Assembly (NCBI GenBank): GCA_031262845.1
Contig: JAISGZ010000214.1
Coordinates: 1 to 9,775 of the forward strand
Direction: 5' to 3'
Source: Propionibacteriaceae bacterium
GTDB taxonomy: Bacteria; Actinomycetota; Actinomycetes; Propionibacteriales; Propionibacteriaceae
Length of the DNA: 9,775 bases
Shown here: positions 1 to 7,070 of the stretch, piece by piece
Layout of the letters: the number at the start of each line of letters is the position of its first letter
Position numbering within the stretch: position 1 is the first letter of the stretch
Notes under the pieces: generated by a model
Told to the model about the DNA's origin: nothing
The model's database searches: none
What the model saw: the letters and a program-made list of their open reading frames with translations, nothing else
Program-made: the position numbers and the translations under genes

Positions 1-207
1 CCGACATGGCGGGGGTGGTTGGGCTTAGACTACGGCGGCGGGTGGTGCGGTTGGCCGTGTCGATGGGCCCGGGGCCTCCTCAGTCCTCCCGGCCGGAGCT
101 TTCAGAGTCTTATCGGGCAGCGGTCTCGGCCGTCAGCGTGGGTGATTCAACCCCCAACTGACATCCCCACAATCCGGCCAAGGACTGAGTCGGTCGCTGA
201 TCCGAGT

Positions 208-212
208 GAGGA
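208..212 (+). promoter_or_regulatory. Ribosome binding site for the ABC exporter
   Basis: GAGGA lies 9 bases upstream of the GTG at 222. This supports GTG as the true start: the encoded protein then opens directly with the first strand of the ATPase domain (MLQLKNINKQY), as expected for the family. No convincing -35/-10 promoter could be assigned in the 200 bases before it. Confidence 0.7.
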
Positions 213-221
213 AAAGTTCAC

Positions 222-2927
222 GTGCTTCAACTGAAGAACATCAATAAGCAGTACCACACGGGTGAGACGACCGTTCAAGCCTTGAGCGATGTCAGCCTGG
301 AGTTCCGGGACAGCGAATTCGTGGCTTTACTCGGGCCGTCGGGCTGCGGCAAGACGACGCTGCTCAACATCATCGGTGGGCTCGACCGCTACACCGATGG
401 CGACGTCGTCATTGATGGGGTCTCGACGACCGCCTACCGGGACGCCGACTGGGACGCCTACCGCAACAACTCGATCGGTTTCGTGTTCCAGAACTACAAC
501 CTCATTCCTCACCAAACGGTGCTGGCCAACGTCGAGTTGGCGATGACGCTGGCCGGTGTATCAGCTAGTGAGCGGCGACAACGAGCGACCGAGGCGCTGG
601 AGCAGGTGGGGCTGGGCGACCAACTGAACAAGAAACCGACCCAGATGTCGGGCGGTCAGATGCAGCGGGTGGCGATCGCTCGGGCCCTAGTTAACAACCC
701 CCGGATCATCTTGGCCGACGAACCGACCGGGGCCCTCGATTCCGAGACCAGCGTTCAGGTTATGGACCTGCTCAAAGAGGTCGCCCGCGACCGGCTCGTC
801 ATCATGGTGACCCACAACCGTGAATTGGCCGAGGAATACGCCACCCGGATCGTCCGTCTGCGGGATGGCCGCACGATCTCCGACAGCCGCCCGTACCACG
901 CGGCCGAAGCCGGTAGCGACGAGGAGGACAGCGACGGTGTCATCCCGGTCGCCGCGGCGCCGTTGAAAAAGGTTTCGATGTCGTTCGGCACCGCCCTCGG
1001 GCTGAGCCTGAACAACCTCATGACGAAGAAGGGCCGGACCTTCCTGACCGCCTTCGCCGGCAGTATCGGCATCATCGGTATCGCCCTGATCTTGTCGATT
1101 TCCAGCGGGATGCAGGCCTTCATCAGCAATATGGAGGAAGATACCTTGTCGACCTACCCGCTGGTGATCAACAACCAGTCGATCGACATGACGGCCTTGG
1201 CCCAGGAGATGTCGGCGGAAATCGAGGGCGAGGTCAGTGCGATCGCCGGACAGGATCCCAACCGGCTGTACACCCACCCGATCGCCGGGACGATGATCCG
1301 GACGCTCATGGCCCAGGAGTCGGACAACGATCTGGCCCATTTCAAGCAGTACCTGGAATCGGATGCTGGCCAGGGGATTCGTGACCAAACCAACACGATT
1401 GAATACGGCTACGACCTGACCCTGCAGGTCTTCAACAGCGATGCCGTCGGTGGCCAGACCATCCAAGTCAACCCCAGTGACGTCATGGGTGATCAGAGCC
1501 AGGCCGAAGCTACTAGCGGTGGGTTGGGCCAGACGATCATGGACAACTCGATGATGTCGGTCATGGGCTCGGAGGTCTGGACCCAGCTGATCGGGAACCA
1601 AGAGCTGCTGGACAAGCAGTACGACGTCGTGGCCGGAGCTTGGCCCAGCGCCAGCGATGAAATCGTCTTGGTCGCCGACGCCAACAATCAGATCGTCGAC
1701 ATGGCCTTGTACTCCCTCGGGTTGCTCAACCCGGCCGTGCTCGAAGAGATTCAAAAACTCATGCTGACCGGCAGCGACCTCAGTAGCGACCAGTTGAACG
1801 CGCTGATCGCTTCCGGTGACCAGAGCTTCAGCTTCGACGACATCCTCAACACCGATTTCAAACTCGTCCTCAACACCGCCTACTACAGCCAAGTCAATGG
1901 TGTCTGGACCGATCAACGGGACGATCCGGCCTTCATGGCCCAGGTCCTGGCCGACGCGCTCGACCTCAGAGTCGCGGGTATCGTCCGACCGGCTGAAGAT
2001 GTCACGGCGACCGCCATCACGGGCACCGTCGGTTACACCGCCGCCCTGACGGAATACGTTGTCAACGCCATCAACACCTCCGCCATCGCCCAACAACAGG
2101 TCGCCCAGCCCGACATCGACGTTTTCACGGGGCTGCCGTTCAACATCACGGACCACGCCTTGACGGCGGCCGATATCCAGGCCTACGTGGCGACCTTGCC
2201 GGCCGCTCAGCAGGCTCAGTTCCAGACTCTGGCCCAGACGATGTCGGAAGCTGACTTGGTGGCGCTAGTGACCCGCCAAATTCAGGCCCAATCTGGGTCC
2301 GATGCCAGCTACGCCGCCAACCTGGAGAAACTCGGTGTGGTCGACTTGGATACCCCCAGCTCGGTCAGGATTTATCCCAAGGATTACGCCGCCAAGGAAG
2401 TCGTCCAGCAGGCCATCGCCGACTACAACACCACTCAAACCAACGACGGCCACGACGAATTCGTCGTCCACTACACCGACATCATGGGGCTGATGATGTC
2501 GTCGATCACCGATGTCATCGACCTCATCACCTACGTCCTGGTCGGTTTCGTGTCGATCTCGCTGATCGTGTCGTCGATCATGATCGGCATCATCACCTAC
2601 ATCTCGGTCCTGGAACGGACCAAGGAAATCGGCATCCTCCGCAGTATCGGCGCTTCCAAACGCGATATCTCACGAGTCTTCACGGCCGAAACAGTCATCG
2701 AAGGCTTCGCCGCTGGCGTCATCGGCATCCTCGTGACCATCTTGCTGAACATCCCGATCAACCTCATCATCGACCACCTGTCGGGTGTCAGCGGCATCGC
2801 TTCCCTGCCCTGGCAAGCCGGTATCGGCTTGGTGGCGATCAGTATGGTGCTGACCATCGTGGCCGGTTTGCTGCCGTCACGGATCGCGGCCAATAAGGAC
2901 CCGGTCGAGGCTTTGCGGACCGAGTGA
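222..2927 (+). CDS. Fused ABC exporter: ATPase plus FtsX-like permease, MacB/LolCDE type
   Basis: A membrane ABC transporter with the nucleotide-binding domain and permease in one 901-residue chain. The ATPase occupies residues 1-220: Walker A GPSGCGKT (38-45), Q-loop Gln90, signature MSGGQ (142-146), Walker B ending in Asp166-Glu167, and switch His198. A charged linker (about 225-255) leads to a first membrane helix (about 273-295). A large extracytoplasmic segment follows (about 300-765), then three C-terminal helices (about 766-795, 825-850, 866-885). The LERTKEIGILRSIGAS stretch (797-812) is the typical FtsX/MacB coupling region, and the chain ends in DPVEALRTE as these permeases do. By family knowledge such proteins are mechanotransmission exporters acting on lipids, peptides or antibiotics, usually as homodimers. 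The substrate cannot be read from the sequence. All ATPase motifs are intact, unlike the eroded catalytic motifs in the neighbouring genes. The start is GTG with a good Shine-Dalgarno. It is probably co-transcribed with the aldolase-like gene 48 bp downstream. Confidence 0.93.
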   Translation: MLQLKNINKQYHTGETTVQALSDVSLEFRDSEFVALLGPSGCGKTTLLNIIGGLDRYTDGDVVIDGVSTTAYRDADWDAYRNNSIGFVFQNYNLIPHQTVLANVELAMTLAGVSASERRQRATEALEQVGLGDQLNKKPTQMSGGQMQRVAIARALVNNPRIILADEPTGALDSETSVQVMDLLKEVARDRLVIMVTHNRELAEEYATRIVRLRDGRTISDSRPYHAAEAGSDEEDSDGVIPVAAAPLKKVSMSFGTALGLSLNNLMTKKGRTFLTAFAGSIGIIGIALILSISSGMQAFISNMEEDTLSTYPLVINNQSIDMTALAQEMSAEIEGEVSAIAGQDPNRLYTHPIAGTMIRTLMAQESDNDLAHFKQYLESDAGQGIRDQTNTIEYGYDLTLQVFNSDAVGGQTIQVNPSDVMGDQSQAEATSGGLGQTIMDNSMMSVMGSEVWTQLIGNQELLDKQYDVVAGAWPSASDEIVLVADANNQIVDMALYSLGLLNPAVLEEIQKLMLTGSDLSSDQLNALIASGDQSFSFDDILNTDFKLVLNTAYYSQVNGVWTDQRDDPAFMAQVLADALDLRVAGIVRPAEDVTATAITGTVGYTAALTEYVVNAINTSAIAQQQVAQPDIDVFTGLPFNITDHALTAADIQAYVATLPAAQQAQFQTLAQTMSEADLVALVTRQIQAQSGSDASYAANLEKLGVVDLDTPSSVRIYPKDYAAKEVVQQAIADYNTTQTNDGHDEFVVHYTDIMGLMMSSITDVIDLITYVLVGFVSISLIVSSIMIGIITYISVLERTKEIGILRSIGASKRDISRVFTAETVIEGFAAGVIGILVTILLNIPINLIIDHLSGVSGIASLPWQAGIGLVAISMVLTIVAGLLPSRIAANKDPVEALRTE

Positions 2928-2963
2928 GGTTCGTACGATTGAGCGGAACCTGATAAACCGCCG

Positions 2964-2968
2964 AAGGA
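2964..2968 (+). promoter_or_regulatory. Ribosome binding site for the aldolase-like gene
   Basis: AAGGA sits 7 bases before the ATG at 2976 and fixes this start. The 48-base gap after the exporter stop holds no recognisable promoter, so the two genes are likely read from one transcript. Confidence 0.7.
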
Positions 2969-2975
2969 TGTCGCC

Positions 2976-3644
2976 ATGACCCCGCTCAATGACCTGTCAC
3001 CTTTACTCGACACCAATCGTCTGATCGCTCTGATCGAATTCCCCCAGGCCGACTGGGGGCGGCCGTACGGTGAGGCCTTAGTTGAAGGTGGTGTCGGCGC
3101 CGTCCAAATCCCGGTTCACACCGACGCCGAGTGGGGGGCGTTGCGGGCGGCAGTCAACGTGCCGGGACTGGTAGCCGGGGCCGGGACTGTGGTCTCGGTG
3201 ACTGATGTTGATCGGGCTCACGACCTCGGGGCGGCGTTCATCACGACGCCTGGCATCGACACCGATGTGATCGAGCGGGCGCTGACCCACCACTTACCCG
3301 TGCTGGCTGGGGTGGCCACGCCGACCGACGTCTTGGCGGCGCTCAAACTCGGCCTGACAACGCTGTATTTCTTCCCCTCCGGGCCGTACGGCGGCCACCG
3401 GACCCTTCAGACCTTCCATTTCCCGTTCCCACAAGTCAGTTTCGTGCCGGATCAGGACGTTGACGCGGGCAATCTGGGGGACTATCTGGCCTTGCCCAAT
3501 GTGCCAGCGGTCAGTGGCGCCTTCATCGTCCCGCACGCCATCGTCAACACTGGTGATCCGGATCAAGTCCGGCAGGCTGCCGCCACGGCCGTGGCGCTGG
3601 CCGATCAGGCTTTGGCGTTGGCTCAGGAGCGGGCTACGCAGTAA
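2976..3644 (+). CDS. KDPG/KHG aldolase-family protein lacking catalytic Lys and Glu
   Basis: A 222-residue protein, close to the normal length of KDPG/4-hydroxy-2-oxoglutarate aldolases (Eda family, class I, (beta/alpha)8 barrel). The family pattern runs throughout: EALVEGGVGAVQIPVHT (33-49), GAGTVV (68-73), TTPGI (90-94), LAGVATPTDVLAALKLGL (110-127), LYFFPSGPYGG (130-140), LGDYLALPNVPAVSGAF (167-183). Aligned by eye with E. coli Eda, the catalytic Glu45 becomes Gln44, Arg49 becomes His48, and the Schiff-base Lys133 (in FKFFPAE) becomes Tyr131. The phosphate-binding PTGGI loop is replaced by PDQDV (158-162). The pyruvate-contacting Thr (Thr71) and the Pro of the PG turn are kept. The only lysine in the protein is Lys124, seven residues before the canonical site. 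Normal Schiff-base aldolase chemistry is therefore unlikely. It may be a binding or regulatory protein, or an enzyme with other chemistry. It sits 48 bp after the exporter and converges with the NRPS-like operon across 12 bp. Family assignment is firm; function is unknown. Confidence 0.85.
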   Translation: MTPLNDLSPLLDTNRLIALIEFPQADWGRPYGEALVEGGVGAVQIPVHTDAEWGALRAAVNVPGLVAGAGTVVSVTDVDRAHDLGAAFITTPGIDTDVIERALTHHLPVLAGVATPTDVLAALKLGLTTLYFFPSGPYGGHRTLQTFHFPFPQVSFVPDQDVDAGNLGDYLALPNVPAVSGAFIVPHAIVNTGDPDQVRQAAATAVALADQALALAQERATQ

Positions 3645-3656
3645 CTCCCGAACCCC

Positions 3657-6600
3657 TCAATTGGCCGAAGTCAACGGGTAAATCGGCTTGTGGTAGTCCG
3701 GTGTTGTGACTGAACGGGCAGATGCCGGGGCCGGCGCCGGAGCTGGCTCGACGGTCCCGTCCGATTCGGTCGGGGTTGGCTCTGGTGGTGTTGCGCTGGC
3801 GGCACTGTCGGTAACGTTGCTGGCGTCGCCGTCAGCACTAGCCAGGAGGGTTTCTGGTGTCATTTCGGGGTTGACCAGGTCAGCTAACACGGTTGGAGCA
3901 GTCGAGTCGGTAACAGTTAACGCATCGGAGTCTGGTGGTGGAGACGGAGGAACGTCCCCGAAATCGTCACCGTCGGTGGTCTGTTTGTCATCGGTGGTTA
4001 GTTCAGCGTCACTGACCGGGGCGTCTGCGGGACTGGCTGTGAATTCCCCGACGCTAGCGTCGTGGTGAGGCGGTTCAGAGTCTGGTGATTGAGGGTTGAC
4101 GGGTTCATTGTCCGGCGTTTCAGCGACCGGTGACTCGGTCGTCGACGGTTCGGCCTCGGACTTGGTCTCCGGTTCGGTCACCGGGCTGGCCGGTTCACTC
4201 GACTCCGGTTCGATATCAGTGGGAGTTTGGGTTTCGGGCACAACGTCGGCTGTCGGCGCGACTGGATCAGACCCGGATGTGGTTTCGGCGTTGGCCACAG
4301 ATTCGGTTACCGGGGTGGTTGATTCGGTCGGCTCAGGTTCCGTACCGGTTGTGGTGACTGAGTCGGGTACAACGTCGACTGTCGGTTCAGGAAACTGAGC
4401 GGCCGGTTCCGTTGGCTCAGGTTCAGTCTCAGGCACCACGTCAATCACGGGCTCGACTACCGGTATGACCGGGCCCGTCGGCTCCGACCAAGCCTCAGAC
4501 GTGGTTTCAGCGACAACAGCCGGTTCAACCGGGGCCAGTCGGACAATGTCCAAGCGTCCGTCGGCCAACCACCGGGCTCGGTCGCCGGTGCGAACCAAGG
4601 GGCCGGGCCGGAAAGGATTATCGGTCACCACCACAGCCGACTGCGGCTCGGGCAAACCCTCACCGGCTAGGCACAACTCACCGGTTTGGCCGATCCCACA
4701 GGGGCGTTGGCCGTCGAGGACGTAAGCCTGGGTATTGGCCAGGGGCTGACCGACCGGGCCGATCTGGTCGTTGAGTTGACCGCTGACCGCCGCCGGCACC
4801 GGGCCGAAACTGGCCCACAAGGCCAGTCCGGTCGGGCGGTAGGAGCGGAACCAAGTCGCTTCCGGGGTGTGAAGCGCCAAACGCTCAAGCGCTTCGGTGG
4901 TCGATTCGGCGGGCAGGGTCGCCGCCCGGCCGTCCCAGGTCAGGACGATCCGGCGCAAACCGGTCAGCAAACCGAGGAACTCCGGCTCACTGGTCAGATG
5001 GACGACGTCCGTCGGCGGGATGATCAACGTCGTCACCCCGGCCTGCCACAACACCTGGACGAAGCGGGTGGCGTCGCTCAACTCGTCGTCAGTCGGTAAA
5101 ACCACGGTCACGCCACGCGCCAAAGCCGTCAGCGTCTCGATCACGAAATCCGGGCTGGCCAGCGAATTAACCGAAATCGCGACCGGCCGGTCGCCGTCGT
5201 ACAGCGGGTCAAGCGCCGGGTTCAGGGCTAAATTCAAAAACGCCGTCTGGGAGTAGACCAAGGAACGGCCGTCAACCGTCGGCAGACGCCAATTGGCCGG
5301 CTGGAGCTGAGCCACCGCCAACATCCGGATGACGGTCTCAAGGCTGCGGTCAGCCGTCGGCTCGACCAACAGGCCAGCGCTGAGGTCAGTGGCGGCCAGC
5401 CGTTCAACTTCCGCCGCCACCGACGCCACCAACTCGGCCCAGGTCAGCTGGCGGGCACCGGCGCTCAGGGCCAGGGCAGTCGGCCGGGCCGCGGCCTGCT
5501 GTTCAATCAGAGCCGTCAAGGTCATGTCGGCCGGGCGGTCGAAAGTGGCGGCGTTGAAGGTTTCGAGGACTTCAATCCGCTCGGCTTCGGAGACGATCGG
5601 CCGCCACGTCAGCGGTGTGTCCGCCGTCACGGCCAGGGCCGACAGGGCGGCCTGCCAGCGCTGCAACATGCGCTGGGCATCACTGCGGGCATAGGCCGGG
5701 CCAAGCCAGGCCGACAAGCGTAGCTGGCCGGCTAGTAACCGCCCGGTGACTAGGCAATCAGCCCGCTGGGCCGGCAGCGTGCTGGCCAGTCGAAGCCGGA
5801 TCGGGGGCGCTAGATCGGCGGTCAGCGGCTGGACGACGTCCGCACTCAGCTGGTTGAGCTGGGCGATATCCAAGGGGCGGGCCAGGAAGCTGACGATGGT
5901 GGCGGCCGCCCCGCGGCCCAAGGGGCTCTCCGCCAGCGCCGACCAGCGACAGCGGGGCCGAGCCAACTGGGCGATGGCTTGGTCGGACAACCGAGCCATG
6001 AACTGGCCGACGGTGTCGTCGGGGCGCTGATGAACCCGGACCGGGATGAGTGAACTGAAACCACCGACGACGCCACTGACGGCTTCATCGGCCATTTCCC
6101 GGCCCGGCCGGATGATGCCGAAGACGACATCGGACTGGCCGGTGTCTTGCTGCAAGGCCAGCCCCCAGGCGGCTTCGACGTAGGCCGACAGAGGGACGCC
6201 CAAACGGGCGGCGGCCGCAATCACAGCCTCGGTCTGAGTCTGGTCGAGTTCGACCATGGCGGCCGGCCGTGGGGCCGGATGGCTCGGCGGGGTGGTTTCG
6301 CCCAAGGCAGCCGGACAAGCCGCTTCGGTCACGCCTGCAATGACTCGCAGCCAGTAGCTATCGGCCGCCGGGGCCGCTAACTGGCGGCGGCTCCAAGCCT
6401 GGAAGTGGGGCGCCCGCTGAGCTTGGTCGTGGGCTTGGGCCAACAGGGTTTCGACTTCCGCCCCTTGCCGCAGCCGCTGGTAGGCGGTCATGAAGTCCGT
6501 CACGACCAGCGGGAAGCTCCACTCGTCGATGACGGCCGGGTGGTACGTCCACAGCAACAAAGCTTGGTCAACGGTTTGGCGGATGACGGTCAGGCGCAAC

Positions 6601-7070
6601 GGTGGCTCAGCCGCCAGATCAAAGGCCCGAACCTGATCGTCACGCTGGAACTGGGCCGCCTGGCGGCCGCGGGTGATGGCGTCGTAAGCCGTCAGATCGA
6701 CGACGTGGAAGGTGATCCGGGGTTGGGTCAGGACCGCTTGGACGGGCCGGTCGTCGGCTGGGCTGGTGTCATCCGGGGCGGTCGAGGCTGGCCCTGGTGA
6801 GCGCCAGGTGGCTGGCCACAAAACCGGTGCGACCGGCCCGGGGCCAGGGCGGACGATGACACTGCGAAGCATCGGGTGACGGAGCGTCGTCACGGTCAGA
6901 GCGTTGGCGGCCCACTCCGATTCGAAGGCGCCTTGCCAGGTGATGGCGTGTTGGACCAAGCCGGGCCGGTCCGCCGTCGCCGGGTCGGCGGCGAAAGCCA
7001 GCCAGGCCGTGGCTTCATCGGTCAGATAGGCGATCGATTCGATGTTGGCCGAGACGACAGCAGAACTCAC
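3657..7070 (-). CDS. NRPS-like protein: inactive-looking condensation domain, truncated adenylation core, acidic tail
   Basis: A 1137-residue open frame. The condensation (C) domain spans about 10-480: a C1-like start IESIAYLTDEA (10-20), C2-like LRHPMLRS (63-70), C3 as HPAVIDEW (177-184) in place of HHxxxDGW, and C5-like GVVGGFSSLIPVRV (333-346). In C3 the catalytic second His is Pro178 and the Gly is Glu183. The adenylation (A) core spans about 495-845: the usual FNAT-like opening (505-508), A5-like YRPTG (744-748), A6 GELCLAGEG (797-805), A7 VRTGDRARW (826-834). The A3 phosphate loop is absent, and the chain leaves the A fold at the A8 hinge, so the C-terminal subdomain with the A10 lysine is missing. 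Residues 846-1137 are an acidic Pro/Glu/Thr/Ser-rich tail. No carrier or thioesterase domain follows. No lysine occurs in residues 1-969. The GTG start overlaps the upstream gene's TGA, giving translational coupling. Activation and amide-bond formation look impossible by known mechanisms. It may be a structural partner of the upstream protein or a decaying synthetase. Confidence 0.82.
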   Translation of the reverse strand: MSSAVVSANIESIAYLTDEATAWLAFAADPATADRPGLVQHAITWQGAFESEWAANALTVTTLRHPMLRSVIVRPGPGPVAPVLWPATWRSPGPASTAPDDTSPADDRPVQAVLTQPRITFHVVDLTAYDAITRGRQAAQFQRDDQVRAFDLAAEPPLRLTVIRQTVDQALLLWTYHPAVIDEWSFPLVVTDFMTAYQRLRQGAEVETLLAQAHDQAQRAPHFQAWSRRQLAAPAADSYWLRVIAGVTEAACPAALGETTPPSHPAPRPAAMVELDQTQTEAVIAAAARLGVPLSAYVEAAWGLALQQDTGQSDVVFGIIRPGREMADEAVSGVVGGFSSLIPVRVHQRPDDTVGQFMARLSDQAIAQLARPRCRWSALAESPLGRGAAATIVSFLARPLDIAQLNQLSADVVQPLTADLAPPIRLRLASTLPAQRADCLVTGRLLAGQLRLSAWLGPAYARSDAQRMLQRWQAALSALAVTADTPLTWRPIVSEAERIEVLETFNAATFDRPADMTLTALIEQQAAARPTALALSAGARQLTWAELVASVAAEVERLAATDLSAGLLVEPTADRSLETVIRMLAVAQLQPANWRLPTVDGRSLVYSQTAFLNLALNPALDPLYDGDRPVAISVNSLASPDFVIETLTALARGVTVVLPTDDELSDATRFVQVLWQAGVTTLIIPPTDVVHLTSEPEFLGLLTGLRRIVLTWDGRAATLPAESTTEALERLALHTPEATWFRSYRPTGLALWASFGPVPAAVSGQLNDQIGPVGQPLANTQAYVLDGQRPCGIGQTGELCLAGEGLPEPQSAVVVTDNPFRPGPLVRTGDRARWLADGRLDIVRLAPVEPAVVAETTSEAWSEPTGPVIPVVEPVIDVVPETEPEPTEPAAQFPEPTVDVVPDSVTTTGTEPEPTESTTPVTESVANAETTSGSDPVAPTADVVPETQTPTDIEPESSEPASPVTEPETKSEAEPSTTESPVAETPDNEPVNPQSPDSEPPHHDASVGEFTASPADAPVSDAELTTDDKQTTDGDDFGDVPPSPPPDSDALTVTDSTAPTVLADLVNPEMTPETLLASADGDASNVTDSAASATPPEPTPTESDGTVEPAPAPAPASARSVTTPDYHKPIYPLTSAN
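3660..4535 (-). other. Acidic Pro/Glu/Thr/Ser-rich C-terminal tail
   Basis: Residues 846-1137 of the downstream NRPS-like protein form a low-complexity segment dominated by Pro, Glu, Asp, Thr, Ser, Val and Ala. It holds only three Lys (970, 1029, 1128) and one Arg (1119) and is therefore strongly acidic. It is probably disordered. It directly replaces the adenylation C-terminal subdomain. The tail ends in DYHKPIYPLTSAN, whose IYPLT resembles the opening motif of a condensation domain. Confidence 0.75.
4122..4445 (-). repeat. Degenerate in-frame repeats in the acidic tail (DVVPE/D motif)
   Basis: The tail contains three related blocks beginning IDVVPE (876), VDVVPD (898) and ADVVPE (941). Each is followed by EPEPTE- or EPESSE-like and PVTE-like stretches. 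The DNA carrying the motif recurs at 4236, 4365 and 4431 on the + strand as gggcacaacgtc, gggtacaacgtc and aggcaccacgtc. The spacings are 129 and 66 bases, or 43 and 22 codons, so every unit keeps the frame. Copies are diverged, suggesting expansion by in-frame duplication followed by drift. Confidence 0.7.
4536..5588 (-). other. Adenylation-like core without A3 loop or C-terminal subdomain
   Basis: Residues 495-845 resemble the large N-terminal part of an NRPS adenylation domain, starting with ERIEVLETFNAATF-type sequence and ending in VRTGDRARWLADGRLD (826-841). Where the TSGTTGxPKG loop should lie, the chain passes directly to RSLVYSQTAFLNLAL (602-616). At about 325-350 residues the core is shorter than the usual roughly 400. 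The A8-A10 subdomain, which carries the catalytic lysine, is replaced by the tail. A substrate code cannot be read with confidence because the pocket region is too divergent. Confidence 0.72.
5631..7043 (-). other. Condensation-like domain with altered HHxxxDG motif
   Basis: Residues 10-480 of the downstream NRPS-like protein follow the condensation fold in order: a C1-like opening, an LRHPMLRS C2 segment, a C3 segment, a YW element near 239-240, and the DVVFGIIRPGRE to VGGFSSLIPVRV C5 block (314-346). C3 reads HPAVIDE (6542-6522). The first His and the structural Asp182 remain, but the second, catalytic His is Pro and the Gly is Glu. A Pro/Ala/Asp-rich insertion (about 74-116) interrupts the N-terminal lobe. 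Fold assignment is confident; loss of condensation activity is inferred. Confidence 0.8.

Noticed and set aside
146..173. Possible promoter TTCAAC-16 bp-CACAAT before the exporter
   Set aside because: The boxes match the consensus poorly and such hits are expected by chance, so I do not annotate it.
19..234. 71-codon open frame ahead of the exporter, opening at a TTG
   Set aside because: It overlaps the exporter start, is rich in Trp, Arg and Gly as expected from GC-rich noncoding sequence, has no clear Shine-Dalgarno, and resembles no family I know. I treat 1-221 as a leader with no supported gene.
687..2156. 489-codon open frame antisense to the exporter
   Set aside because: It is a mirror of a GC-rich coding frame, Val/Asp/Gly/Arg-rich with no domain pattern, while the exporter on the other strand has every family motif.
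2927..2951. Inverted repeat aggttc / gaacct after the exporter stop
   Set aside because: A 6-bp stem with a 13-base loop and no T-run is too weak for a terminator and is consistent with chance.
3581..3596. Perfect 16-bp palindrome cgccacggccgtggcg inside the aldolase-like gene
   Set aside because: It encodes ordinary Ala/Thr/Val codons in a GC-rich helix and has no second copy seen elsewhere. Chance plus codon use explains it, although it could form a hairpin.
3706..4398. Ser/Gly/Val/Thr-rich open frames on the + strand opposite the acidic tail
   Set aside because: They are the antisense reading of Pro/Glu/Thr/Ser repeat codons. The - strand frame joins continuously to the recognisable adenylation core, so that is the coding strand.
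4536..5588. Reading an amino-acid specificity code from the adenylation-like domains
   Set aside because: The A3-A5 regions that frame the pocket are too altered to align the code positions by eye, so any predicted substrate would be invented.
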